A stretch of 64,000 bases of DNA from Stomoxys calcitrans. Lineage: Eukaryota; Arthropoda; Insecta; Diptera; Muscidae. Location: assembly GCF_963082655.1 (NCBI RefSeq), contig NC_081553.1, positions 20,211,237 to 20,275,236 on the forward strand, in the 5' to 3' direction. The translations under genes and the position numbers were made by a program. The first letter of the stretch is position 1. Each line of letters starts with the position of its first letter. The notes under the pieces were generated by a model. That model searched no databases. It was not told where the DNA came from and saw only the letters and a program-made list of their open reading frames with translations. This document shows positions 23,101 to 35,195 of the stretch, piece by piece.

Positions 23101-24467
23101 CTGAAATTATGTTTGTATATGTTTTTAAAGAAATCCCTTACGTGTTACTTCCTTCTAAGATGATATTTTTATCAGAATCTTCCAGAAATCCTTTCAAACA
23201 ATGAGAACAAAAAATTTGCGCAAAAATTTCCTCCCACGATCTGGGACTTAAGGAAATGAATAACCGAAAAATCTTAATAAGATTATGATGCTCATTTTCT
23301 TTTGTTGCCCTAGCAAAATGACGAAACAATAGCCACCTCGGTGAAAGTATAGCTCTTTCAACTTGGCTGCCATAAGACACCTTAATGCAATTATTTCCAA
23401 ATCAGTGGCTGGCATAAGAAGAGGAAAAAGTAGTAGGGGGAACACAAGTGAAGACTATTTAAACCAAACACCCTCACCCCGCTCACATTGTCCAACACCC
23501 AATGACACATCTAACGCAGGGAATATGAAACCGGAGAACACTCACAAATTGCCATTTTATGTTGGAATTTATTGCACTTTTTTTTTGTGGTGGAAAAACC
23601 AAGAGCGAAAGTCACACGACTTAAATATTTCGCACAATGATTAGTGCGATGGAAAAAATGCGTATGCTTTTGTAACAAAATCCTGTCAAAGGATCAGCTG
23701 ACAACAAGGACTACAAAGTACCTCTAATCCCCACTGAACTGGTGCTGTTGGTGTGGTTGGCTATAATTTTCTTTTGATTTATGATATGAAAACTTGGAAA
23801 CAAAACAAACAACCAGAAGCAGCAGAAGCGGCAGCGGCACCAGTCTAAGAGTTCTTTGCCATGAATTCGGCATAGGCAGAGCTGTCGAAGACCATTGGCA
23901 TTGTTACCACTGAGGCAACTTGTAGCGGCATTATGGCAAAATGAGCATCCTTCTTCTTCCCTTCAAGGTTGCCTTTTAGACTTGCCAAGCTTAGCCAGAC
24001 TACAATCGTATTGGTTCGATGGGAACACGCGCCAGGGGAGTTCTGTATGCAGGGGAGTGTAGAAGTTAATCGCATTATTTACACCATCTAGGATTAACTC
24101 TATGACTTTGGGTCTATTAGTCTATTATGAATACACCATACCCACCCCACACCACCCCACCCTCTTTCTTCTCTCTACCCTCTGGTTAGTGGTCGATGAG
24201 TTGGCCGAACAGCATCGTTTACTTCTGTCGCTCGTTCGTCATAAATAAATGTCTATTAAATAATATTCTCTGCCTAGCTGAGCTATTGTTTCGAAAAATG
24301 CAAAAACCAACCCCTTTTTCAAGAAAGCACAGTGGCTAAAACGTAATGTCAACTTTAGGGAATAAAATGCTCTTAAAACTTTTCATTAAATCAAAATTAG
24401 ACAAAATTGTTATAAAAAAAGCAACAACAGAAAAAAATATTTTTTTTTTAATTTTTCCACAAAAAAT
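23101..24467. other. Unique DNA; one weak minus-strand small ORF
   Basis: A minus-strand ATG at 24075 in a good context (AAATAATGCG) opens 76 codons to 23845 (MRLTSTLPCIQN ... AYAEFMAKNS). Codon choice looks mildly coding-like, but no family, splice or polyadenylation evidence was found. No mobile element is recognisable in the stretch. A C-rich CACCCCACACCACCCCACCC tract is near 24152. Confidence 0.3.
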
Positions 24468-24790
24468 TCCGAAATCGATCAGAATTTTTTAAGAAGTTTC
24501 AGAAGGTACGTCCGATTTCAATACGAAATTACTTCAGAAATTGTTCTGAATTATTTGCGAAGTTTTGGAAGGAACATCGTATTTCAATACGAAAATACTT
24601 CCAATACCGTTCAGAATTCTTTACGAAGTTTCGGACGGAAGATCCGATTTCATTACGAAATTACTGCCGAAATCGTTCAGAATTTTTTACGAAGCTCTCG
24701 AAGGTACGTCCGATTTCAAAACGAAATTTCTTCAGAAATCGTTCAGAATTCTTTACGAAGATTCGGCAAGAAATTTTCCTTTCCGAATTT
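24468..24790. repeat. 66-bp tandem repeat, about 4.7 in-phase copies
   Basis: The block GGTACGTCCGATTTC..ACGAAATT..TTCAGAAAT..TTCAGAAT recurs with an exact 66-base period: equivalent positions are 24501, 24567, 24633, 24699 and 24765. Since 66 is divisible by three, frames stay open in more than one register. Unit divergence is moderate, with substitutions and no indels at these landmarks. Confidence 0.8.
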
Positions 24791-25020
24791 CCCAAAGTTT
24801 TTTTTTTCAAATTTCGTTCCGAAACCGGAACGAATTTGTTTTTCAGAAACTTCAACGTTTCGTTCCAAAATCATATCAACCAAAATCACTCAACCATATA
24901 ACTTTCGTGAAGATTTCGATACGATTTCGGATCCGAAGTCGGAAGAATCGTACGAAGTTCGTACAGATTTCGTTACGATTTCGTAACTATTTGCTTGCTG
25001 GGTAGTCAGGTGTGTACCTC
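24791..25020. other. CGAAA/TTTCG-rich flank of the 66-bp repeat
   Basis: The sequence continues with dense TTTCG and CGAAA words (TTCGTTCCGAAACCGGAACG near 24823, GATTTCGGATCCGAAGTC near 24920), many in short inverted pairs. It ends at TTGCTTGCTGGGTAG, about 25005. It probably belongs to the same unit of sequence as the 66-bp repeat. Function unknown. Confidence 0.4.
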
Positions 25021-25023
25021 ACT

Positions 25024-25636
25024 TAGTGTGGGTATGTTCAGTTTATATGGGAGCTATATCAGGTTTTCAATCGATTCGGACCATACTTGTCACATCTGTT
25101 GAGTGGCATAGAAAATGTCATTGTACAAAATTTCACCCAAATCGGATAAAATTTTCGCTCTCTAGAGACTCGAGAATTATAATTGGGACATCAGTTTACA
25201 TGGGAGATATATCAGTTTTAGGACCCATTCGGACCATACTTGGAACATCTGTTGAGCGTCAAAGTAGAAAATTTCAAGAAGTATAATCGGGAGATCGGTT
25301 TATATCGGAGCTATATCAAAACTTAGACCGATATGGCCTATTTACAATCGCAACCGACCTACTATTTTAGGAAGTATTTTTGTCCCTGTTCCTTAGTGTT
25401 CATGGGCAAAAGTGGATTTTTGCATTTTGCATAAAGCGCCTAGCTTTACTTCTTCAAAATTAAGCGTTCTTTCCACGGACAGACAGAGAGACGGATGGAC
25501 ATGGCTAGATTGGCTTAAAATGACATGGCGATCAATAATATATAAACTTTATGGGGTCTTATACCAATATTTCGATGTGTTACAAATGGAATGATGATGA
25601 TAGTATATCCCCATCTTATGGTGGAGGGTATAAAAA
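25024..25636 (-). mobile_element. Helentron/DINE-1-like element (copy 12), 3'-truncated
   Basis: Monomers run from 25024 to about 25340. The CACGGACAGACAGAGAGACG tract is near 25473-25495, a TA run near 25540, and the 5' end (TTATACCCTCCACCATAAGA on the minus strand) lies at about 25630. A 30-bp scrap of SINE tail (CCTGTTCCTTAGTGTTCATG) interrupts it at 25384-25410. Confidence 0.7.
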
Positions 25637-26306
25637 GAAAAAGCAAACAGGCTAAATTTTCAAAGAAATAAATTTTTTACAAAAATTTCTAAAAAAATAA
25701 AATTTAGACAAAATTTTGGGCAACATTTTCTAAGAAAATAAATATTGCAATGGATTCTCAATATGATTTTAAGAACCAAAAAAAGGAAGCACAAGCAGAC
25801 AAACCAAACGAAAGACTCGTCTAATGTGGTGTAGGACAATGCCTATACACAAAAACAGCACTGGCAGCATCAACCGTTGGGCAATCGCCGTGCGAAGAGC
25901 AAAAAAGATTTGCAGAGATGTTTGTGTTTGTTGCTATTGACATTGTTGGATAAGTTGGATTTGAAAAAGGGAAGTAAGATTTTATTTGTTTTCTATTGCG
26001 CTTGTGAATCAATTCGTCTTTAAGAGCCCCGTTCAAATTCAGATGTGTACTTTACAACTTACTTTAGTTGGAATGTTTGTAAATCACCCTGATCCATTTG
26101 AGATCTCGTGATGATGATTTTTCTTGGTCGAAAATGAAATCGCAATACAGGAAACCAGTCAAACGTGTGCCTGGGAACACGGAGCAATAGCAAGAGCCAT
26201 TGCCGTTGGCTTAGCGTTCGAAGCAGTCAATACAACTTCCAACAGATGCACAAAATCATGTGTAGTACGGAAGAAGTGTAAGTGTCTCGAAAGAGAAACA
26301 AACAAA
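25637..26306. other. Unique AT-rich DNA, no supportable gene
   Basis: Short frames only. AAATTTT-type degenerate repeats occupy 25650-25750. No TE termini seen. Confidence 0.45.
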
Positions 26307-27026
26307 AATTCTATGAATTTTCATAAATTCTATGAATTTTCATAAATCCTATGAATTTTTATAAATCCTATGAATTTTCATAAATCCTATGAATTTTCAT
26401 AAATTATATGCATTTTCGTATATTCTACCAATTTTTATAAATAAATCCTATGAATTTTTAAAAATTCTATGCATTTTTAAAAATTCTATGAAATTTCGTA
26501 TATTCTATGAATTTTCATATATATTATAAATTTTCATAAATTCTACGAATTTTCATAAATTCTATGAATTTTCATAAATTTTATGAATTTTCATAAATTC
26601 TATGAATTTTCATAAATTCTATGAATTTTCATAAATTCTATGAATTTTCATAAATTCTATGAATTTTCATAAATTCTATGAATTTTCATAAATTCTATGA
26701 ATTTTCATAAATTCTATGAATTTTGATAAATTCTATGAATTTTGATAAATTCTATGAATTTTGATAAATTCTATGAATTTTGATAATTCTATGAATTTTG
26801 ATAAATTCAATGAATTTTCATAAATTCTATGAATTTTCATAAATTCTATGAATTTTCATAAATTCTATGAATTTTCATAAATTCTATGAATTTTCATAAA
26901 TTCTATGAATTTTCATAAATTCTATGAATATTCATAAATTCTATGAATTTTCATAAATTCTATGAATTTGCATGAATTCTATGAATTTTCCCATATATAA
27001 TGAATCTTCATAAATTCTATGACTTT
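26307..27026. repeat. 19-bp minisatellite, about 38 copies
   Basis: The unit AATTCTATGAATTTTCATA repeats head to tail for about 720 bases. Left-edge units are diverged (AATCC, ATATATT variants, 26340-26530), the centre is nearly uniform, and a block near 26718-26810 has GATAAATTC instead of CATAAATTC. Its right edge joins directly to a short Helentron-like fragment. Each unit contains the near palindrome ATGAATTTTCAT. Confidence 0.92.
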
Positions 27027-27300
27027 TCGGTTTATATGGGGTATATATCTGTTTATCGATCAATTCGGATCATACTTGGCATGGATGTTGGAAGTCATAA
27101 CTCAAGTCTTTGTTCGAAATGTTAGGGGTTCAAGAAGTCAAATCGGGGGATCGGTTTGTATGTGGCTACATCCAAATCTGAATATGGCCCATTTGCAATC
27201 CCCATCGACCTCAATCAATAGTATGTAACTGAGCATAATTTTAAGCAGCTAACTTTGACAGCTATGGTTATTTCGGCAGACGGACGGACATAACTAGTGC
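27027..27300 (-). mobile_element. Helentron/DINE-1-like fragment (copy 13)
   Basis: One to two monomers (GGTTTATATGGGGTATATAT, GTCAAATCGGGGGATCGG) are followed by the leader CCCATTTGCAATCCCCATCG and a CAGACGGACGGACATAACTA tract at about 27278-27297. Both termini are missing. Confidence 0.65.
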
Positions 27301-28785
27301 AATGGTAGAAGCATTTCGATAGTCTGTATGCATGACACATTGAGTTTCCTTTTTTGGCTTTGTGGGTGTTGCTGATGTTTGATGTCTTTTTGTGGAGATG
27401 TTGGCTGCTTTAATTGTTTCTTATTGCGCTCTAAGAAAAAGTTAACCAGCAAGACCCAACGTTCCTCTATTTTTTATAAAATTCTCTGGAATTTTATATG
27501 ATAATAAAATCTTAACAATTGTTAATTTTTTCTCACTAACCCACAGTGCAATGACGAAAATGAATTTTATAAGTCATTGAACAATGAGAGGACTAAAATC
27601 TTTGTCATTCCTTGCCTTGGCAATGTATTCCAAAACACGAATCACGATTGATGACAAAGTAAGCGCAGGAAATATCCCACGGGGATACAAGTAACATATG
27701 TAAAATGTTAGCCCAAAATCAAATCATACTCACAATGCAACAAACGCACAAGGACAAGGACGTCAATAAACGGATCAAGAGGGTGCTAAAATGTCTTTTA
27801 AGCGCTAACGCGTGTGCATACCTACATACATACGTCACAAACCGCCCTTAGTTGGGTGTTACTTGGCCAACATTACCTCTGTTAATCGAGAGTTTTTCAT
27901 GACACCCCAGCTTCTGAGTTCGTGGCATGCAATGTGCCCAACATAATGTTGCGGTTGCTCTAATGAATATCCTTCATTCATTGTTTAGTGAGATATTTTG
28001 AATGTGGAACGCTGGCCTTCTCACAAAAAAAAGCCACCCGCTTAAAGTATCAAATATCTTTCTGGGCAAAAACAAGTTGAAATTTATGATGCTTGGACAA
28101 AAACAACGAATACAAATCGTTCGCTGGAAGTTTATGTGACTTTCTCATTTAGGGGGGTGCAACCTGCCATAAGGCGAGCTGCTGAAGAAAATTCTTTAAA
28201 AAAAAACGCTAGCAACAAAAGCCCGACATAAACGTATGTCAAGTGACATTGATTGACGGCAGTGAGAACTAATCAACCTCAGAGTGGCCCATTGCAGGGA
28301 AGGGTTTATAGCCCACTTCCCACTTTCTTCTTCACACTGTAATATGATATGAAACCCATTTCCCGTTTTTTTTATTGTTCCCTGCCAAAAAAGGGGGATT
28401 TGCAATTGAGTTCAATTGCAATTGTTTCCACAGCCCATTAATATTTTGTACATTTTATTTTAAAAATCAATTAAAAATTATGAGAAAATAATTCGTAAAG
28501 CGAGCGATAAAGATATCGATTTATTTTAATGGATTTCACACGATATAAAATTTCAATTGGATATGATAGATTATATGTTGCATTTACAACAAAGGTGGCC
28601 TTTTTGTTAGGAAACTTCCTGAGGAAAAACTTTCTTAAAAAAGTGTCCTCAAATATTTAATGAGCAAAACATGTTGATGCCTTAATTTGCGAGCGACCAG
28701 CCTGTGATATGAGAATAGAAACCCTTTAAAAAGTTAAGGCAAAATGTGGTGGGCAAAATGCATCGGGTAGGCTACAGAGATCCCG
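27301..28785. other. Unique DNA, no supportable gene
   Basis: Short frames only, AT-rich, with no recognised transposon termini or RNA gene. Confidence 0.45.
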
Positions 28786-29729
28786 ATTTCGATCTTATCA
28801 GGGGCCTCTTCGGCCTGGCCGAGTCTTGGCCACCATGTATTCTGCTAAAGTATTGGAGCTATATCTGGTTATAGACCGATTTGGACGTACTTGGTACAGT
28901 TGCTGGAAATCATAACAGAACACCATGTGCAAAATTTCAGCCAAATCGGACAAAAATTGCGGCTTCCAGGGGCACAAGAATTCAACCCCGGAGATCGGTT
29001 TATATGGGATCTATATCAGGTTCTTGACCGATTTGGACCGTACTTGGCACAGTTGTAGGAAGTTATAACAGAACAGTATGTGAAAAATATCAGCCAAATC
29101 GGACAAGAAGTCAAATCGGGAGATCGGTTTATATGGGAGCTTTATCAGATGCTTGACCGATTTAGATGGTACCCGGCACAGTTATTGGAAGTCATAACAG
29201 AACACTATGCGGAAAATTTCAGCCAAATTGGATAAAAATTGCGGCTTCCAGGTGCTCAAGAAGTCAAATCGGGAGATCGGTTTATATGTAAGCTATTGGG
29301 TTGCCCAAAAAGTAATTGCGGATTTTTCATATAGTCGGCGTTGACAAATTTTTTCACAGCTTATGACTCTATAATTGCATTCTTTCTTCTGTCAGTTATC
29401 ATCTGTTACTTTTAGCTTGCTTTAGAAATGCATTTACTTTCTTTTAAAAAATCCGCAATTACTTTTTGGGCAATCCAATATTTGCAATCCCCAACGACCT
29501 ACATCAATGCTAAGTATCTGTGAAAAATTTTAAGCGGACAGCTTTAAGCGTTCAATCGCTATCGTGACTTCTACGGACGGTCAGACAGACATGGCTAGAT
29601 CGACTCAGAATGTCGAGACGATCCAGAATACAAATACTTTATGGGGTGCTAGATCAATATTTCGAGGTGTTTCAAACGGAATGACTAGATTAGTATACCC
29701 CCATCCTATGGTGGTGGGTATAAAAATCA
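28786..29729 (-). mobile_element. Helentron/DINE-1-like element (copy 14) carrying a mariner MITE
   Basis: An eroded 3' hairpin (TCTTCGGCCTGGCCGAGTCT, about 28807-28826) opens it. Three good monomers follow, then the MITE (29296-29478), the leader (TTTGCAATCCCCAACGACCT), a short GGTCAGACAGACATG tract and the 5' end (TTTATACCCACCACCATAGG on the minus strand) at about 29729. Confidence 0.8.
29296..29478. mobile_element. Mariner-type MITE, TA-flanked (copy A)
   Basis: Terminal inverted repeats TTGGGTTGCCCAAAAAGTAA on the left and the complement of GCAATTACTTTTTGGGCAAT on the right, with TA at 29294-29295 and 29479-29480. The 183-bp interior is non-coding. A sister copy lies at 40565-40768. The GTAATTGCGGATTTTT ends are like those of insect mariners, which probably supply the transposase. 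Confidence 0.88.
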
Positions 29730-31850
29730 ATTTGTGTTTGTATGTTTGTCTGTTCCGTATGGACCCAAAAACGGCTAAACCGTACTTAACTTTTTGATAA
29801 CAGAAGGGAGGGGGGGGGGGGGGGGGGGGGCGCGGACCCTCCCCCCTTAGCCTAATTTTTAGAAACGCCAAATTTTTTTTGCTTTCTTTTAGAACCCTAA
29901 AACCAAAAATTTGATATCCACATTTCAGATGGGGTACCGACGGGGGGCCGCCCCACCCCAAAACCCACCAAATGTATTTATAGACCAATCACGACAATAT
30001 GGGACTCAAATGAAATGTATTTGAGAGTGGAAAAGGAATCGGATATTCGATATGGAGTCAGGTGTTTGGGGGGCCGCCCCACCCCCAAAACACCCCTTAA
30101 TTGGACATATTTGCCGACCATGGCAATATGGAGCTCAAATAAAAGTTATTTGGGAGTAGAGCACGAAATTGATATCCACTTTCGTGACCTAGTTTCTGCG
30201 GGTTTTCCCCTTCTCCACAACACACCCCCCCCCCAAAAAAAAAGGACTTATCTACGGATCTTGGGGGCATCCCCTCCCTCAAAACAACCCCTTAAGAGGA
30301 CAAATTTACCGACCATAGCAATATGTGGTTCAAATGAAAGGTCTTTCGGAGAAAAGCATGAAGCTGATATCAACATTCGGTAAAAGTGTCTATAGGGCCG
30401 CTCCTCCCTCAAAACACTCCCCAAAGAGAATTAATGTACCGACCATAGCAATGTGGGGCTCATATAAAAGGTATTTTAGAGTAGAATACGAATCTGATAT
30501 ATATTTCCGGGCCCAAGTCACCCAATAGCCTCCCAAAGCCCCAAAACACCCGCCCCCCAAAACTGACATGTTTGCTGACTACGGGAGAAGTATTTGGGAG
30601 AATATTATGAATCCGATATCAGCATTCGGGACTAACTGTCTAGGGGACGTCCCACCCCCATAACAACCCCTAAATAGGACGTATTTGCTCACCATGACAA
30701 TTTGGGGCACAAAGAGAGTGGAGGACTATGTAAATAGTTTTTAGGGCCCACCCCCCAAATCGCCCATATTTGCTGATGATTGCAATAAGGGGTTCGAATG
30801 AAAGGTATTTGAGATTAAATAATCAATTTCATTTCCTTTTTTGGGGCCAATTGTTGGGGGGACGCCTCCTCCCCTATGCTAATGCTAATTTGCCCATACA
30901 CATTCCATTAAGGAACTGGGGCAAACTTCTCACAAATAAATGTGTGCTGCCCGATTCAATTTTAAGCTCAATGATAAGGGATCTCCTTTTTATAACCGAG
31001 TCCGAACGACGTGCCGCAGAGTGACACCTCTTTGAGGGGAGAAGTTTTTTCATGGAAAATTACCTCACAAATGTCGCCAACATTATGAGGGGACAACCAC
31101 CGCTGAAAAATTCTCTGATGTTCTTGCCAGGATTTGAACCCAGGCGTTCAGTGTCATAGGCGGACATGCTAACATCTGCGCTACGGTGGCCTCCGCCTCA
31201 ACCCCTATAGCCTCTTAAACCAATGGCATTATGGGGTTCAAACAAATTGTATTTGAGAGTAGAACACGATGCTAATATTTTTCTAGGGCTTGGAGTTTGG
31301 GTGACCATCCCACTCCCAAAACACCCCTAAATAGTTCAAATTTACGGACCATGGCAATATGGGGCTAAGAGAAAGAGTATTGAGGAGTAGAACACGAAAT
31401 TTCTTGAAGTTCACCACTTCCTCAAAACACTCCTCAAACAGGACTTATTTTCTGGCTATAGGCTATAGGACTCAAAAAAAAAGGAATTTGGGAAGAAATA
31501 CGAATCTGATATCCAAATGTTGGACCAAGTATTTTGAGGATGTGGTATTTGAGAGTAGACCACGGTGCTGATAGATTTTCAGGACTTCAAAACACCCCTT
31601 AATCGGACATACGTATTTACCGACTATGGCAATATGGGTCTAAAATAAAAGGTATTTGGGAGAAGAGCTCGAAATTGATACCTACTATCGGGACCAAGTT
31701 TCTGGGGATCAATACCACCCCTTATCACACAAACTAACACCCTGGGGGCCTTCCCACTACTAAAACCCCCATGAGTGTATCGGGCTCAAATACATTTTTT
31801 TTTAAGTGGAGTACATCTAACGTCCAAACTTAGACGACACTTAACCTTCC
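29730..31850. repeat. Second interspersed repeat family (period near 130 bp, C-rich CCCCAAAACACCCC blocks)
   Basis: It starts immediately after copy 14 (TTTGTTTGTATGTTTGTCTG region, then a 21-base G run at 29810-29830). The unit includes ACCGACCATAGCAATATGGG, CTCAAATGAAAGGTATTTGG, GAGTAGAGCACGAATCTGAT and CCCTCAAAACACCCC, and recurs about ten times (30113, 30310, 30440, 30690, 30770, 31226, 31345, 31620 and others) with heavy drift. A SINE is nested at about 30878-31194. Mobility class unknown; no protein-coding capacity seen. Confidence 0.65.
30864..31208 (-). mobile_element. tRNA-derived SINE with imperfect target duplication
   Basis: The SINE proper is about 30878-31194. On the minus strand it opens GGAGGCCACCGTAGCGCAGA with GTTAGCATGTCCGCC (A-box) and has CCTGGGTTCAAATCC (B-box with one change, 31131-31144). 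The flanks GCCTCCTCCCCTAT (30864-30877) and GCCTCAACCCCTAT (31195-31208) match at 12 of 14 positions, as expected of an aged target duplication. Confidence 0.88.
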
Positions 31851-32714
31851 GAGCGAATTCGTAGACCAATAAATCTATTGTTTTACCTTTGCTGATAAAT
31901 GTGGCACAAAAATCATCTTCAAGTTAACCTCATTGTCATTATGTTATGGGAGCTCGTGTCACTTTTCCTCAGATGTATTTAATCTTAAAAACATTGAACA
32001 ATCATCCAATATTCCTAATAGGTTCCCACTAAAACTTAAACTCAAACTTGAGAAAGGACAGATAGCCGCTCATAGCGGTGGTCAGACAAAGGAGGTGAAA
32101 AACATTTGTTTTCTCAGAGCCCACTCCAAGATAAGATCACCACGGCAAAGACAAAAAAACATATCCCAAAAGAAACATAAATTTACACTTTGTGCTGCCT
32201 TTGTGGCAACACCTCCACGAATCGCTTAAAAAAATCACACACTAATTCATAAATGCAACAACATCGACACCACTCTAATTGAACGCTGCCACTATTGATA
32301 CTCTTCTCATCCACCCCTTCTCCATCAACTTGTTCTTTTTGGGCTCATACGATACTCTAGGCTCACTTGGTGGAAAACACCCCCAACCAATTCCAATCAA
32401 ATTGGCAAAATGCATTGGTGTAAAAAAAAACATGCATTTGAAATGCAGACCCCCACTTGTATGGATTGCGAAGGACATGCGTTGTGCTTCGAACAGTGTG
32501 AAAAAGAAAATCCCAGACATAGAGACGCTACGATTTGCCATCGTTATTTTTTGTAACTGAACTGATGACTGTGAAGTTTTTACCCACAAATACATGACCA
32601 GCGGCAACTCGTGCACTGCATCAGAGAGGGAATAAAATATGAGCGATCAGTTGCCTTACAATATGGGACTGTGCACTGTGGGATGGTAGATGGAAAAAGC
32701 TATATGAAAAACTA
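31851..32714. other. Unique DNA, no supportable gene
   Basis: Open frames of about 90-110 codons occur on both strands without homologous motifs. Nothing repeated was noticed. Confidence 0.4.
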
Positions 32715-33912
32715 AAAACATGCTAAGAGTCGGCCAGGGCGAATCTTGGGTACCCACCATCATGGATTCATATCAAGGAATCGGTATTTAAGGGACCTAC
32801 ATCAGTTTATGGACTGATTCAGATTATACTTGGCACGAATGCTGGAAGTCATAGCAGACATTTTTTTCCCAAATTTCAGTAAAATTATAAGAAAATTTAG
32901 GCTTCTAGGGGTTTTAGAAGTCAAATCAGGGAATCGGTTTATATGGAGGTATTTTTATCAGTTTATTGACCGATTCCGATCATATTCAACGCTGATATGG
33001 GAAGTCAGAACAGAAGTCCCTAGGGGCTCAAAAAGTCAAAACTGGTATTTATATGGGGGCTTTTTCCAAATCTGAACTGATATGGCCCAAAGACCTACAT
33101 TGATAAGAAGTATTTGTACAAAATTTCAAGCGGGTACCTTTATTCGTTCGCACGCTATCGTGATTTCATGATGGATATATAGACCAATCATGACAATATG
33201 GGATTCAAATCAGAGGTATTTGATAGTAGAAAACGAATCTAACATTCAAATGTGGGGACCAGGTATATGGGGAGCCGCTCCACACTAAAAAAATCACAAA
33301 TCGGGCATATTTAGTGACCATGACAATATGGGACTGAAATGAAAGGCATTGGGGAGTAGAGCACGAAATTTATACCCAATTTAGGGACCAAGTCTCAGAA
33401 GGTCCACACCATCCTCCAAACAGGACTTATTAATTGGCCATGGCAATATGGCGAATTTGATGTCCAAATGTGTTTGGGGGGCGGCTCCATTCCCAAAACA
33501 GACAAATTTACCTACCATGGCAGTATGGGGCAAAATATTAGGTCTTTGGAAGTAGACCCCATAACACGCTCCAACTAGGACGTTTTGGCGGACCTTGGTA
33601 AATCGGGGATCAAAAAATGGTATTTTATAGTGGGGCACGATGTTGATATTTTTTTAGGTCCCACCCCCCAAACATTCCTTCAAACCGAACAAATTTGCCT
33701 ACTATGGCAATAGGGGGCTCAAATTAAAGGTATTTGAAAGTAGAATATGCCTCATTACAATATAGAGCTCTAATGAAAGTTATTTGGAAGTAGATCCCAA
33801 CCGAAATACACTAATTTGTACACTATATTTGTGCAAAATTCAAGCACCTAGCTTTACTCCTTTGAAAGCTTGCGTGCTTTCGACGGACAGACAGACATGG
33901 CTAAATATACTT
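32715..33912 (-). mobile_element. Helentron/DINE-1-like element (copy 16) interrupted by the second repeat family
   Basis: An eroded 3' hairpin (GCTAAGAGTCGGCCAGGGCG then ACCCACCATCATGG) is near 32721-32765. Monomers run to about 33165. A block of the 130-bp family (CAATCATGACAATATGGGAT and similar) occupies about 33166-33815. The leader TTTGTGCAAAATTCAAGCAC and a GACGGACAGACAGACATGGC tract resume at about 33829-33900. Confidence 0.65.
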
Positions 33913-34005
33913 TGAAGATTAGGTGTTAGGTTAGGTTGAAAAGAGGGTGCGAATACTAATCCGCCCCATGCGTCTGTGAACATACATCTAAGCCAGTAAT
34001 CGTCT
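33913..34005 (-). mobile_element. LINE 3'-end scrap
   Basis: TTAGGTTAGGTTGAAAAGAG followed by AATACTAATCCGCCCCATGC looks like the reverse complement of a LOA/R1-type 3' UTR with its AACCTAA tail; compare the CCTAA tail at 2343-2357. Confidence 0.45.
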
Positions 34006-34994
34006 TGTTCGTGCTAAGTTCGGCTGGGACGAATATTGGGAACCCACCACCATGGATTCTGCTAAAAATTTATACAAAATATTGAAAATTAAGTTGTAGG
34101 GCATAATTTTATTCCACATATCAAACTTCTGCCAAACCAGAAAAAAATTAAAGCTTCTAGTAACCGAACATAATTGCTTGAGAAACCGGTTTACATGGGA
34201 ACTATATCAGGTTTCGTAACAGAACATCGCATACAAAATTTCAGCCAAATCGGACAAAAATTTCGGCTTCCAGGGGCTCAAGAAGTCTATTCGGGAGATC
34301 GGTTTATATGAGAGCTATATCAGGTTATAAACCGATTCAAACCGTACTTGGTGCAATTATGGGAAGTCATAACAGAATACTATATTTAAAATTTCAGCCA
34401 AATCGGACCAAAATCGCGGCTTCCAGGGACTCAAGAAGTCTAATCGGGAGATCGGGAGATATATGGGAATATATCAGGTTTAAGACAGATTTGACCCCCA
34501 GTTTTTGAAAAGCATAACAGAACACCATGTGCAAAATTTCAGCCAAATCGGACAAAAATTGCGGCTTCCAGGGGCTCAAGAAGTCTATTCGGGAGATCGG
34601 TTTATATGGGAGCTATATCAGGGTATAGACCGATTCGAACCGTACTTGGCGCAGTTAGGGAAAGTCATAACAGAACACTACATGCAAAATTTCAGCCAAA
34701 TCGGACAAAATTGCGGCTTGTAAGAGCTCAAGAAGTCTAATTTGGAGATCGGTTTATATGGGAGCTATATCTAAATCTGAACCGATATGGACCTTTTGCG
34801 ATCCCCAACAACCTACATCAATATTAAGTATCTGCGCAAAATTTCAAACGGCTAGCTTTCCGCGTTCGACCGCTATCGTGATTTCGACAGACGGACATGG
34901 CTAGATTGACTCAGGATGTCGAGACGATCAAAAATGTATATAATTTATGGGGTCTTGGACGAATATTTCGAGGTGTTACAAACGGAATGACTAG
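34006..34994 (-). mobile_element. Helentron/DINE-1-like element (copy 17)
   Basis: The 3' hairpin region (AAGTTCGGCTGGGACGAATA, about 34017-34036) and the inner ACCCACCACCATGG are followed by four regular monomers, the leader (TGCGATCCCCAACAACCTAC), GACAGACGGACATGGCTAGA at about 34887-34906, and a truncated 5' end (CAAACGGAATGACTAG). It is joined at about 34995 to a second 5' end. Confidence 0.8.

Positions 34995-35195
<201 letters not shown>

Noticed and set aside
24468..24790. Regularly spaced repeats that might suggest a CRISPR array
   Set aside because: The units are tandem without unique spacers, and the genome is clearly eukaryotic.
29605..29988. Minus-strand frame of 127 codons with a proline run
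   Set aside because: The proline run is the translated complement of the 21-G tract; the rest crosses two repeat families.
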